DNA from: Tenrec ecaudatus | Taxonomy: Eukaryota; Chordata; Mammalia; Afrosoricida; Tenrecidae | Length of the DNA: 64,000 bases | Direction: 5' to 3' | NCBI RefSeq assembly: GCF_050624435.1 | Contig: NC_134538.1 | Span: 119,000,437 to 119,064,436 of the forward strand | Part shown: positions 44,293 to 54,590 of the stretch, in pieces | Numbering within the stretch: the stretch's first letter is position 1 | Layout: the number at the start of each line of letters is the position of its first letter | Made by a program: the position numbers and the translations under genes | The notes under the pieces: generated by a model | Database searches by the model: none | Told to the model about the DNA's origin: nothing | What the model saw: the letters and a program-made list of their open reading frames with translations, nothing else

Positions 44293-45135
44293 ATGAATAA
44301 ATCTCATGGAGGGTCTTCTGGCTTCCAGATGACTTTCTATCTGATCAAGCGGAATGTCTGTTTCCAGGGACAGGTGTCTCCTGACTACACGTCGAAAATT
44401 CTTGTCCCAAGAATGATTTGTTGGTTCTTCTGGTACTCCGAGGTACTTTCAATATTTTTCACAAACACCATCATTCAATGAATCAATTCTTCTGCAGTCT
44501 TCCATATTCCTTGTTCTACCTTCACATGCATATGAGGGACTTGAACATAGTAGGACTTGGACAGGATTACTTTAGTCTTCAGAATGATATGTTCTTCAGT
44601 GGGCTCAAGAACGTACGCAGCAGATTTCACCAGAGTGCTGTTTGATTTCTTGATTGCTACTTTCATGAGGATTGAGTCTTCATTCAAACAAAATGAAATC
44701 CTTCACCACTTTAATGTTTCCTCAGTTCATCATGATGGTATCTATTGGTCTAGTTGGTAGGTTTTTGGTTTTCTTTACATTGAATTATAATTCATACTGA
44801 AGGCTGTAATCCTTGATTTACATCAGCAAGTGTTTGAAGTTCTCTGCACATTCAGCAAACAAGGTTGTGTCATCTAGATATCCCGTTTACATAATTAGCT
44901 TTCCTCTAAACCTGATGTCACATTTCCCCCATATATCTCAGTTTCTAGGGTTATTTGCTTATCATATAGATTTAATATATTTGATAAAAGGATAAAACTT
45001 TGAGGTACAATTTTCCTGTTTTAAACCTCTCAGTACTTCCTGGTTCTATTTGAATGTTCAGATTCATCAGGAGTACATGCTCATGCTTCTCCATGTTGCC
45101 TTCAATTGTTATAATCCACAGAGTTGAATGCTTTC
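44293..45135 (-). mobile_element. RTE/BovB LINE, antisense, 3' segment
   Basis: First half of a long RTE copy that continues after an LTR. Plus-strand blocks in order: catggagggtcttctggcttcc, gaatcaattcttctgcagtcttcc, cacatgcatatgagg and ataatccacagagttgaatgctttct (the antisense of the KAFNSVDY-type RT motif). The frame is broken by many stops. Confidence 0.8.
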
Positions 45136-45469
45136 TGTGTTAGGTCAGGTAAACAAATTCATAAACACGCATATTGTATAAGAAAGAGCTTTATATACAA
45201 GAGCCCAGTCCAGATCAAGTTCATACATCTGATATTAGCCCATATATCTGATACCATCTAGAGAGTTCTCTTCAGATTCACGAAACACATGCAATGATGC
45301 TGAATGCAGGAGGATTATTGGCCAGTGGGTTGGAGGTCTTGTGGATCCAGTTGCATTGTAAGCATCTCAGTGCTGGCAGAGGTCTCCATGTGGTTCTACC
45401 ATCTCCAAAACTCTGAATGCCTCAAGGTAGCTTCATGTGGCTTCTCCTCCGAAATGTCTTGAAGGGAGT

Positions 45470-45543
<74 letters not shown>

Positions 45544-45704
45544 AGCTTTCTACCTCCAAGGAAGAATACCTGAGTTACCAGTACTCTCAGGAGAAGTCTG
45601 TGCCCACACAGAAGCCTCATTGGCTATCACCTGATTGACAGGCTAGACTCCACCCCTTCACTCACAATCCTCTCAAACCGACAAACAATTATATAACTAC
45701 CACA
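45136..45704 (-). mobile_element. Solo LTR inserted in the RTE, carrying an AG microsatellite
   Basis: On the minus strand it starts TGTGGTAGTTATATAATTG and ends ...TTTACCTGACCTAACACA. It is flanked by ctttc (45131-45135) and cattc (45705-45709), a 5-bp duplication with one change. The insertion splits the RT coding block of the host RTE. A long (GA)n tract lies inside at 45473-45541. Confidence 0.85.
45473..45541 (+). repeat. (GA)n microsatellite
   Basis: About 34 uninterrupted GA units. Overlapping frames give artefactual Arg-Glu or Ser-Leu repeats. Confidence 0.95.
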
Positions 45705-47370
45705 CATTCCATCGACAATAAGACACAAGTTAACATCTCTCTGGTATTCTCTGTTTCCTGTTAAAATTCATTTGATGTGAGCAACAATATCTGTGGAGTC
45801 ACAGCCTCTTCTGAATCCAGCTTGAATTGCTGGCATCTCTCTGTCAATTTACCGAGGCAACCATCGTTGAATTAGCTTCAGGAAAATGTTACTTGCATGT
45901 AATCTACTGATATTATTTGATATTCCCACATCTTATTGGATTGTCTTCTTTTGGAATGGTTGCCAATTTGAATTTCTTCTAATTATTTTGCTAGGTCAAA
46001 GCCTTCCAGATTTCTTGGCATAAATGAGAGTGCTTCCAGTGCTTCTTCAGCTTGTTGACATGTTTCAGTTGTTTTTCTGTCAATTCCTGCAGACCTATTT
46101 TTAGGCAATGATTTCAGTCTGACTTGGACATCCACCTTCAATACCATTACTTCTCAATCATTTGCTACTTCTTGAGATAGTTGGATGTCTGCCAGTACTT
46201 CTGGGTACAGTGACTCTATTCTTCCTATTGTCTTTTGGTCCTACCTATATCCTTCATATTTTCCCATAGGCTCCTTCAATATTACAACTTGAGGCTTGAA
46301 TTTTATATTCAGTTCTTTCAGCTTGAGCTAGATTGAGCATGTCCTTGTTTCTTGGTTTCCTAACTCCAGGTCTTTGCACATTTCATTATGATACTTAACT
46401 TGGCCATCTAGAACTGCCCTAAGAAATATTTTGTTTAACTCTTTTATTCCATCATTTCTGCTATTTGCGTTAGCTACTTTGCTTTTAAGAATGAGTTTCA
46501 AAGTCTCTTCTGACACCCACTAGTGTTTATGCCTTCTTGTCTTCCTAATATGCTTTTCTTTCTTGGTGTTTGATATTCTTGAAGTCATCCTACAGCTCAT
46601 CATATCTCCTGACATTAGTGTTCAGTGGGTCAAATCATTTCTTGAGATGTTCTTGAAAGTCAAGTGGGATAGACTCAATGTCGAATTTTGGCTCTCAGGG
46701 ATTTGCTTTAATTTTCTTAAATTTGAAACTGAACTTACACAGGAATAATTGATGGTCTGTCTCACAGTTGGCCCCTGGCCTAGTTTTTGCAATAACTATT
46801 AAATTTCTCCATTTATTTTTTCCCACAGAGGTAGTAAATTTCATTCCTCTGTACTTGATTTGATAACACCCATGTGTAGTCACTTTTAAGTTGTTGGAAA
46901 TTGGTTATTTTCAATGACTAGGTCATTGGTTTTGAAAAATTCCATCATATAATCTCAAGCTTCATTTCTATCACCAATGTAGTATTTTCCAACTATGGTT
47001 CCTTCTTCTTTGTTTCTAACTTTCCCACTTTAATAATCAGTAATTATGAAAGCAACTTGATTGCATGTTTGATCAATTTCAAACTTATGAAGTTGATAAA
47101 ATTATTAAATTTCTTCATTATTGACTTTAGTAATTGGCATGTAGCATTTTGGATAATATTTGTATTAATAGGTTTTCTGGGTAGTCATATAGATATCCTG
47201 TTATAGACAGCACTGTATTTCAAGACAAATATTAATTGTTCTCGTTAATGATCAATTCATAGGATTCCACTTGAATTTGCCATTCCTGGCATAGTAAACT
47301 AAATGATTCATTGATTCAAACTGGACATATTGGCCATTCCAACTTATTAGTGCCTCCAGGTAGCGGTAGG
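45705..47370 (-). mobile_element. RTE/BovB LINE, antisense, 5' segment
   Basis: Resumes after the LTR and runs upstream through the RT and part of the endonuclease region. Plus-strand blocks include cagcctcttctgaatccagcttgaattgctgg, tttcttggcataaatgagagtgcttccag, gaggcttgaattttatattcagttctttcagc and caggtctttgcacatttcatt. With its 3' segment this is the most complete RTE in the window, about 2.5 kb without the LTR. The coding frame is badly broken. Confidence 0.8.
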
Positions 47371-47474
47371 AAAGATTATTGAGTTTAGAATTACTTAAAA
47401 CAGCAATAGTTGCTACAATAGATACACTTTAAAATCTTGGTTAAATAACAGAATTCTCATCCACTAGCCTATAA

Positions 47475-47635
47475 CCATTGCCAAGTGGATTCTGACCCAG
47501 CGTGGCTTGTTGTACAGAGTAGAACACCCTAGAGACTGCCCTAGCTTCTGCCTGCAAAAGGACTGATGAGTTCAAATCGTCAAGATTTCAGTTGGCAACC
47601 GAGCTTCTTTACCCACAGCGCCGCTAGCTCTCCTT
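47475..47635 (-). repeat. AfroSINE, antisense
   Basis: Contains ccattgccaagtggattctgaccca, gtacagagtagaacaccctagagac and the head end gttggcaaccgagcttctttacccacagcgccgctag. The tail is degraded. Confidence 0.7.
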
Positions 47636-48267
47636 TCCATTCCTTCGAAGTCCAGAGTCCATTGACTGTCCATGGACATGGTGTGGGCTCTGAGAGACGC
47701 GATGCTGTGAGGTCCTAGTGGACGGAGTTTTCTCACATCTAACACTGGACGGCGGCCCCTGGTCTCCACATGGAGTTGGCAAGTAGGGTGAAGTGGAGCA
47801 TTGCAAGAGAGAATTTAATGACTGAACTAAAAAAAAAATGATGCACGTTACACATGTCCATATTTTATCATCCAGAAGTCAATTTCTTGGCTTTGTCTAA
47901 TTGCAAGGGAGACTTGGAAATATGTCCACCTGCCTACAGATGGGGGCAAATGCAGAAGAGCAGGTCGGCTTGCTATAGGTCTCATATATTAACCTAGTAG
48001 AGACAAATGATTGTCCTATGCTGCAAACTCTTACCATCAGATTTGCTTCTTATGAAGTTCATTTAAGAAATATCTAACATGCATAATAGAGTCAGCTAAG
48101 ACTGATCAGGGTAAACTAGGTCATTGGGGTTTACACAATATCATTAACAAAATTATAATGGAATAGAGGTAAGTTATAAAATATAACATTTCTGAGATAG
48201 AATCAGCTGGATTCAATGCATTATTGGATACTAGAATGAGGTACAGGTAAAATTAGATAACCATTCA
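47636..48267. other. Unassigned; CpG-containing block at 47640-47800
   Basis: 47640-47800 has several CpGs (gagagacgcgatgctg, ggacggcggcccc) and a small palindrome (gtccatggac, 47669-47678). Nothing is recognised. The rest is AT-rich. Confidence 0.35.
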
Positions 48268-48746
48268 TGTGTTCATGTGGGTTGTCTAGAGGAATAAACC
48301 AGTAATACTCATCTATGTGTAAAAAATAAATGTATATCAAGAAGAAATTTTACATGAAGAAGGCAACCAACCCAACACCGTCCAACTCAAGTCCATAGCT
48401 CCAGTGCTAGAGAGGGTCCCTTATGGATTTAGATAGCTGTAGGCCAACACTGACCAGCAGGGGTCACAAAAGGGTGAATCCTAGGGAGTCAAAGTTGGTG
48501 GGAAAGTCCCCACAGCTTTGAGGGCCAGGCAGTCAACTGTGGGCCCTCCCTGGAGGCAAAGCCAGAATCCCCCTGAAGTCTCAGCAAGGAGGACAGTGAG
48601 GTAGCAGAAGGAGAGGAAAGCTCCCACCTTCTTCCTTAGGAAAAGACCAAACCCCCAAGGAGGCATCCCTAGGCTGCGACTGATTGACAGTCTGAACTCT
48701 GCCCCTAGCCAGGAGTGGCTATTTGACATTATATCTAACTACTTTT
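48268..48746 (-). mobile_element. LTR, ERV-L-like, antisense
   Basis: Starts tgtgttcatgtgggttgtctagagga and ends gtggctatttgacattatatctaactac. The middle block ctgcgactgattgacagtctgaactctgcccc corresponds to gacaggctagactccacccc of the 45136 LTR. The flanking bases do not match exactly. Confidence 0.65.
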
Positions 48747-49557
48747 TATTGGGAGATTGTACTGCTGATAATACTGTTAACTAAAATCAAGAGCATGCCA
48801 GGAGAGAAAGGACTGCACAAACCCTAGACCAGAAAAAAACACCACCCACAAAATGTCTTAGAAGGAAATCACAATACTATATATCCTGGATCTCATAGCT
48901 CTGTGAAAAATGGGACATTCGCTGTTAGAAATAATGTTATCTTTCTCTTTGTGTTATTATGAGGATTCCATCAATTGCATAATGCATTTAAAACACATTA
49001 AATTATATTTTCCTGGTATCAGAGTCTGGAAAATAGTAAAAATGTAATAAATTACAGCTGTAACTGTCGTGTGACTGATAAGAAAACTGGCAATCACGGT
49101 CATGTGCAAAGATACTGACTTCTTTTCTCACCTCTTTCTGCTTCTAGTACCTGTATTCCATTCAACAAGCAACAATTCTTCATACACACTATGTAGTTGC
49201 AGTACTATGATTGCCCTCAGCCTAAAGAAAACTGCCCCTCGCTCTGATTGAAAGTTCCATACAAGTCATCTTCTTACCATTGTATCTAATGTGTGGGATT
49301 ATAATTACCTTTCAGAGAATTCAAATGATAATTTTTAAGTGATTGCTTTGTCTATGGTTTCCATATTTAAACAAAAGCAGTAAAAATTAAATTAAAATCA
49401 AAACCAAGAATCTAAGGCAAATTCATCAATATGTTTTTATGATAGAACATTAAGTCTAAAATGCTGTCATGTTAATTTTGAGCGAGACTGCTTTACAGGT
49501 AATCCCGGTTGGCCCTCCATGCAGAAATGGCACAGAAACGGCACAGGGCAGCTTTAC
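48747..49557. other. Unassigned AT-rich DNA
   Basis: No repeat or gene is recognised up to the candidate exon. Confidence 0.4.
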
Positions 49558-49611
49558 CGTCTTCTGTGAATTCTGTGACGAAAATCACACTGCTCATGCC
49601 ATTTTCTTCAG
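49558..49611 (-). other. Candidate exon (54 bp)
   Basis: On the minus strand a pyrimidine-rich tract ending ttctttgttag precedes it, and gtaaag follows it. One frame is open as 2 + 51 + 1 bases, reading EENGMSSVIFVTEFTED. The length is a multiple of three. The open frame would continue past the donor for about 20 more codons. The sequence is unlike any repeat in the window. I cannot identify a gene. The end phase is compatible with the start phase of the candidate at 8833-8935. Confidence 0.3.
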
Positions 49612-50339
49612 CTAACAAAGAAAAAGGAGTTATTTTATTATGAAAAGGAAATGCTCTTTATCATACAAAAAGAACAAATTTAAAGTGTCATTCAAAGTTT
49701 CAGTTATTATTTTTATTGCTTTGCAGATGGTATAATTTTAAAATGGACGATGAATTTTCAACTGAATTTGGTAAGCCTTTGCTGGGAAAGACTCCCAGCA
49801 ATGTGACTGGTGAGGTCCTACCAGAGGATGTTGCCCTCCCGCCCCGCACCCCAGGGAAATTGAAAACAGAGGAAGCTAGAGTCCCTTCACTCTAAAATTA
49901 GGTAAAGAGAAATATCTGAGGCATAAAATCTCATGAAAATAACTCAGAACCACACATTGAACATCTCATCACAGCAACACACCACTCAAGCCAAAGGACT
50001 AGATCCATCAAGAGAAGGTAGTGGGAAGATTGCTGGTCAAGTAATCATGATCGCTCACGGGGCCTGAATCTGAATCCCTCACAAAGATGGAACCTTCCTC
50101 AGTGACACATATTATGCAAATTGTGAATAGTGCTAATGTAGATTAAAGTTTGATGTCATTTAACGTGCAAATCATAAAAATGTTTTCCTTATCTAATTAC
50201 ATAATTTTCACATCACCTTTTGCTAATAATAAATGTCCCATGGCTTTCCTTACAGAGAGGGAATGTCCTGGGCAGAGGAAGCTTATCTTCTATCCTTTAG
50301 CAGTTGCATTTCTCCATGATTTTGATAAAGATAGCTCTG
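49612..50339. other. Unassigned
   Basis: A GC-richer part at 49780-49860 and otherwise AT-rich DNA. No repeat is recognised. Confidence 0.4.
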
Positions 50340-50826
50340 TGTGCGGAAGTTACATGAGATCACGTATACTTGCTAAGTGAGTGTAGAGTTGGAATCTAGC
50401 CTGTCAACCAGGTCACAGTCTGATGATGCCTCCATGTGGTAGTGGTCTTCTATTGAGGATGCTGGGAACTTTCTCTCTGATTCAACTTCCTGGTGACAAG
50501 CCACGTGGAGCCATGCTGAGGCCTGAGCTAACCATGCAGAGGAGACCAGCTCCAGTCCTGTGCTTCTTCCACCCCCACTGGATCCACAAGACTTTCACTC
50601 ACCAATCTGCGATCTCCCTCCATTCTGCATCTTTGCATGTGGCTCTGTGAGTCTGAAGAGAGATTTATGGACTAGTATCAGACTTATGGGCTAATATCAG
50701 ATTTATGGGCTTGATCTGGACTGAGCTGGGCTGGTTCCTAGATATACAATTACTGTTTGATATAAGCTCCTCCTTGCACATAGAAGTGCCCCTGGATTTG
50801 TTTCTTTAGTCAACCAGGTCTAACAA
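50340..50826 (+). mobile_element. LTR, ERV-L-like, sense
   Basis: Starts tgtgcggaagttacatgagatc and ends tttagtcaaccaggtctaaca. It shares ggaatctagcctgtcaaccaggtcacag and cactggatccacaagactttc with the LTR at 40843. No clear target-site duplication was found. Confidence 0.7.
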
Positions 50827-51342
50827 TGTGAAACTCTTGTTCTGTGAGGACAAAAATGAAACATCTGGAGAGTGTATGGAGGACCGAACCAAAGATCAAA
50901 GAATCCCCGAGCTCTCTAGGGAAAAGAAACCACAAATAAATATTCCCCTTATACACCCTTGCAACAAGTATAATTTATGTATCGTGGCTTACAGATAGAA
51001 TGACTTTAGCACAGGGATGTTTATATAATTTACAGGCATTGTTTTCATTTCAGCATTACAATACCTATCTCTTATTGGAGGCTAAGCAAAAACAATAGCT
51101 CTCTCTTATGGAGCAAGAGCAAAACTAAATTGCTCAGCTTAACCAACAAATAGAAGTTGTAGGTTTTATGGACCTGAGCAATTTTAAAAGAACAGTTATC
51201 TATCACAATCCCAGCCAGAACACCATGACCAATCCTCAATCTTCTCTCATCTCCACTTTCACTTTCCGCTGTGAATAGATCTCTTTCTCTGGATGTTTAT
51301 ATAACTTTGGATCAAAACTAAAATAAAACACAATATTCAATG
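50827..51342. other. Unassigned
   Basis: AT-rich with no recognised feature. Confidence 0.4.
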
Positions 51343-51712
51343 TCATGGATTAAACTATGCCCCCCTCCAGAGATATATTGCTGTGCATGTGACCTTGTTT
51401 GAAAACAGTGTACTGTTATTAGTTAAATTACTGTGAGGTCATGCTGGTGTACGGTGGGCTTTGATCTAATCCAAGTCCTTATGGAAGAGAAAGAGAAGTA
51501 GGCAGGCAGAATGATAATCTGTAAGGTAGCATCTATAAGAAGTTTCGGGGCTGCCAGTAGCTGGGAGAGATCAGCAAGAACCTTCCTGTAAAGATTAGGA
51601 AGAATTTGGCAAGGCCCATGCACTGATTTAGACTCTCGCCTACAGAACTATGAGGCAACCAATTCCTATTGTTTTCAGTCAGCCATTTCCCAGTACTTTG
51701 TTGCATCCACCA
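51343..51712 (+). mobile_element. MLT1-type MaLR LTR, sense
   Basis: The order of blocks is that of the ancient mammalian MLT1 LTR: tgtcatggattaaactatgcccccc, gcatgtgaccttgtttgaaaaca, gaggtcatgctggtgtacggtgggctttgatctaatcc, ccttatggaaga, ctgccagtagctgg and cagaactatgaggcaaccaattcctattg. Diverged, with no internal region. Confidence 0.75.
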
Positions 51713-52440
51713 AATATAAACTCTCCAAATATATTGAATACTATCTCAGTCACATTGAGGTCTAATTTATATTATAGCATCTAAAGTTTATTTTTACAAG
51801 AGTGATAATCCCTAGATACACTTTCACTTGTCTCATCCAATTGTCCACTCTATCACCTATAGAAAAACGATACTAATGATGTCAGAGTATTTTACAGAAC
51901 TATTTTGATCAGCAGTAATCATTTCACATATTGGCAATATACATCTATTATATATCATTAAAATAAATTACTTTAAGTATATGGATTTTATGTAAGAATA
52001 AAATTAATTATTCTTACTGAGTAAAATGGAAAAACAAGCATTATGGTCTGGATTATTATTTAGTCCCTAACTACTATTTTTAGGAGAGTTATTTATATCT
52101 CTTTTCACTTCTACTTGAGTTGATTTTATGTGGAAAACAGCACTGAAACATTCTCACACGTATGCACAATCATATTTTTAATTTATTGCTTTATTAATAA
52201 CCAGAGTAGAAAAACAACAGCTTTATGGGATATATTGCAGGTTGTGGATATTAATGCTTAATGTTTATAATATTTTCAAATGACTGTAGATATATCCACA
52301 TAGGAATTCGAGATTTGAATATCATTATTAGAATTACCATATTTGTAATATCTCTTTTTATTTTAAAATTAGAAGGAACAGTGTTGTGTTACATCAAGGT
52401 ATAAAAATTACCACAGTTCTCCTACCCCAACTCTGATTTT
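51713..52440. other. AT-rich, nothing recognised
   Basis: No gene or repeat identified. Confidence 0.4.
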
Positions 52441-53390
52441 GTGTCCATTTGGCTGAGCCAGGATTCTCAGTGTCTTGGCAGTCGAAATAACCCCTATGAT
52501 GTGACTGTTAGTCCACATTGACTAGAGAAACCACATCAATGAGGCAGAATGCAAGAAGATCTGAGGTTGGTGGGTGAAAAGTCTTGTGGATCCAAAGTGG
52601 GTGGAAGCTCTACAAGGCTGGCGTGGGTTGCCTCTGCACGGCTCGCTCTGAAGGCCTCAGCATGGGTCTATATGTCTTGTCAACTGGAAGGGGAAGCAGA
52701 GAGGGTGTGTGGCCTGCTTCCAGGGAGGAGGAGAGGAAGTTCCCAGAATCCTCATGGGAAGGTCATGCTCATAAGGAGGCATCATCCGGCTGTGACATGA
52801 TTGACAGGCTAGACGCCACCCTTACACCCTATTTATTCAATCCACATGAGATTATGTCACCTCCACAGTGACCTAAGATAATCCAATCAGCACCATGATG
52901 GAATCTGCTGTGAGCCAAGCTCTTACTTAAATCATAAGTCCTGAGGACATCTCCATGAGAGTGTGGCCTACTCGATATTTAAATAGAGGACTGTGGAGAG
53001 CTTCTATCTTCTGACTGACCCAGATCCTGCATCTGTCACATTGATCTTTGTTTTTTGAGCTAATGGTCCACCACATTGCCTTTAGACCCTGAGTTCTTTC
53101 ACCTGCCAACACTAGGAGGCATCAGAGCCAAATGACCTTGGATTTGTTTGATTCTGCCAGTCACAGGCCCAATCTGTCAACATCTATGGTTTCCCTGCTT
53201 CCTCGTTCATCAACCACAAAAACTGCACAATTCAGGAAGAATCCCCAGCATCCTATTTGCTCCACATACCTGTCCTGGCTTACCTGCTTCTTTAAATGCC
53301 TTAGCTCCTTTTCTTGATTTACACGTCTCTCTTTAAATACCTATATAAGTGTCATTGGTTTACTTTTCTAGAGAATCCAAAAACACAAAT
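52441..53390 (+). mobile_element. Old ERV-L-type LTR, sense, split by a younger LTR
   Basis: After the inserted LTR the sequence runs gacctaagataatccaatcagc, gtgtggcctactcgatatttaaatag, ctctctttaaatacctatataag and ends ttttctagagaatccaaaaacaca. This is the layout of an MLT2-like LTR. The left boundary is uncertain. Confidence 0.5.
52506..52867 (-). mobile_element. Solo LTR with exact 5-bp duplication
   Basis: On the minus strand it starts TGTGGAGGTGACATAATC and ends ...CTAGTCAATGTGGACTAACA. It is flanked by gtgac at 52501-52505 and 52868-52872. It shares the gacaggctagac.ccaccc block with the LTR at 45136 and lies inside an older LTR. Confidence 0.85.
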
Positions 53391-54395
53391 ATAGTGTATA
53401 TTTTTAAAACATTATCTTTGCTACCATTTACATATTGTTAGAGAATATTTGCATCCAAGTCCTGAAGCCAAAAAAGTGGATATACATTTGAAAAATGGAT
53501 GCAAAATATTATAAACTATAACTACTTATTTCTAAAAATATAAACTATAACTACTTATCTCTAAAAAATGGTTAGTTACTAAAAGTGGAAATGTGTCTAC
53601 TGTCCAAGTTTGGCAATATTTTATTTTCTAGAAAGCAGACTTAGAGGTCTATAGAGGAGGATGAATAAAAACAGTGTTTCTGTTGGGATTCCAGTTCATA
53701 GATGTACAGGTTTTGTGGGATAGTAACACTGGGAAATATGATGAGGACTTTATTCCCTAACTTAAAACAGAGGGAACCTGGAAAGCTGGTATTCCATGGT
53801 AGGAAAACCTCCACTTTGGTAAGTTAGAGGTAAAATTCAAGTACATTATCTGCTTTAAATGTCCCCACATATTCCCTCCCTAATAATCATGCTGCCTTAG
53901 TGTGAGCACAAGGTTGATTCTATCTCCCTGTGGAAGCAGACATCCTTCTCTCTCTTACCGCTGTGTCACCCAACCCCCCTCATACCTTCCCCCAATGCAG
54001 GTATGCGGGTTCCTCACCCATGAGCTCAGGGACCTTCATGTAGATGCCGTCCACCTTGTGATGCATGTAACTACTAAATATGCATAACTTATGACTACCT
54101 ATATATGTCCCAAATAGTAAAGATTTGCTCTCTTCTCCCAGTTCCAAGTGAACCATCAAGTGGAGCTGAGGTGAGCATGCCACCATAAATGTGTCTGACT
54201 CCTTTATTGTATTCTCTTTCCTATCCTCTATGACTTTACTATAATCTCTATACATTATTGCCATACAAGTACATGTACTGGCTCTTTGGTTGTTGGAGGC
54301 TGGTTTCCTTTCAAAACGGTTTAATAGCAAAACACATTTAAATATTTCTTGACCACCAGTGGATGGCTGCTGACAAGTTCATTCAGGAATACATT
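53391..54395. other. Unassigned; 29-bp tandem duplication at 53511-53568
   Basis: Two copies of a 29-bp unit (ataaactataactacttat...) lie head to tail at 53511 and 53540 with few differences. The rest is AT-rich to balanced DNA without recognised repeats. Confidence 0.45.
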
Positions 54396-54399
54396 TGTC

Positions 54400-54590
54400 T
54401 AAATCTCCTTACAGAGTCTTCAAAAAAGATTCAAAACAGTATCTTCTGAAGAGATCTGCTAGCCCAGTTAAATTCAAGGGAGAGACTTCAGGTTAGAAGT
54501 TTCTGGTGACTATTTTGGGGCAGATACATGCTCTTGGAGGACACAGGATAATCACAGGGGCTTATTATGAAAAAAAATTTTTTAAACTTA
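54400..54590 (+). mobile_element. Diverged mariner-like transposon fragment (copy 2)
   Basis: Homologous to 10445-10625. Shared blocks include gtatcttctgaagag, cagttaaattcaaggg and acacaggataatcacaggggctta. Decayed, with no open frame. The family is tentative. Confidence 0.4.

Noticed and set aside
45396..45634. Frames with long Ser-Leu or Arg-Glu repeats
   Set aside because: They are translations of the (GA)n microsatellite inside an LTR.
49725..49769. A plus-strand mini-exon between cag and gtaagc
   Set aside because: Only about 44 bp, AT-rich, with no supporting neighbour. Its start is a weak acceptor context and I give it no weight.
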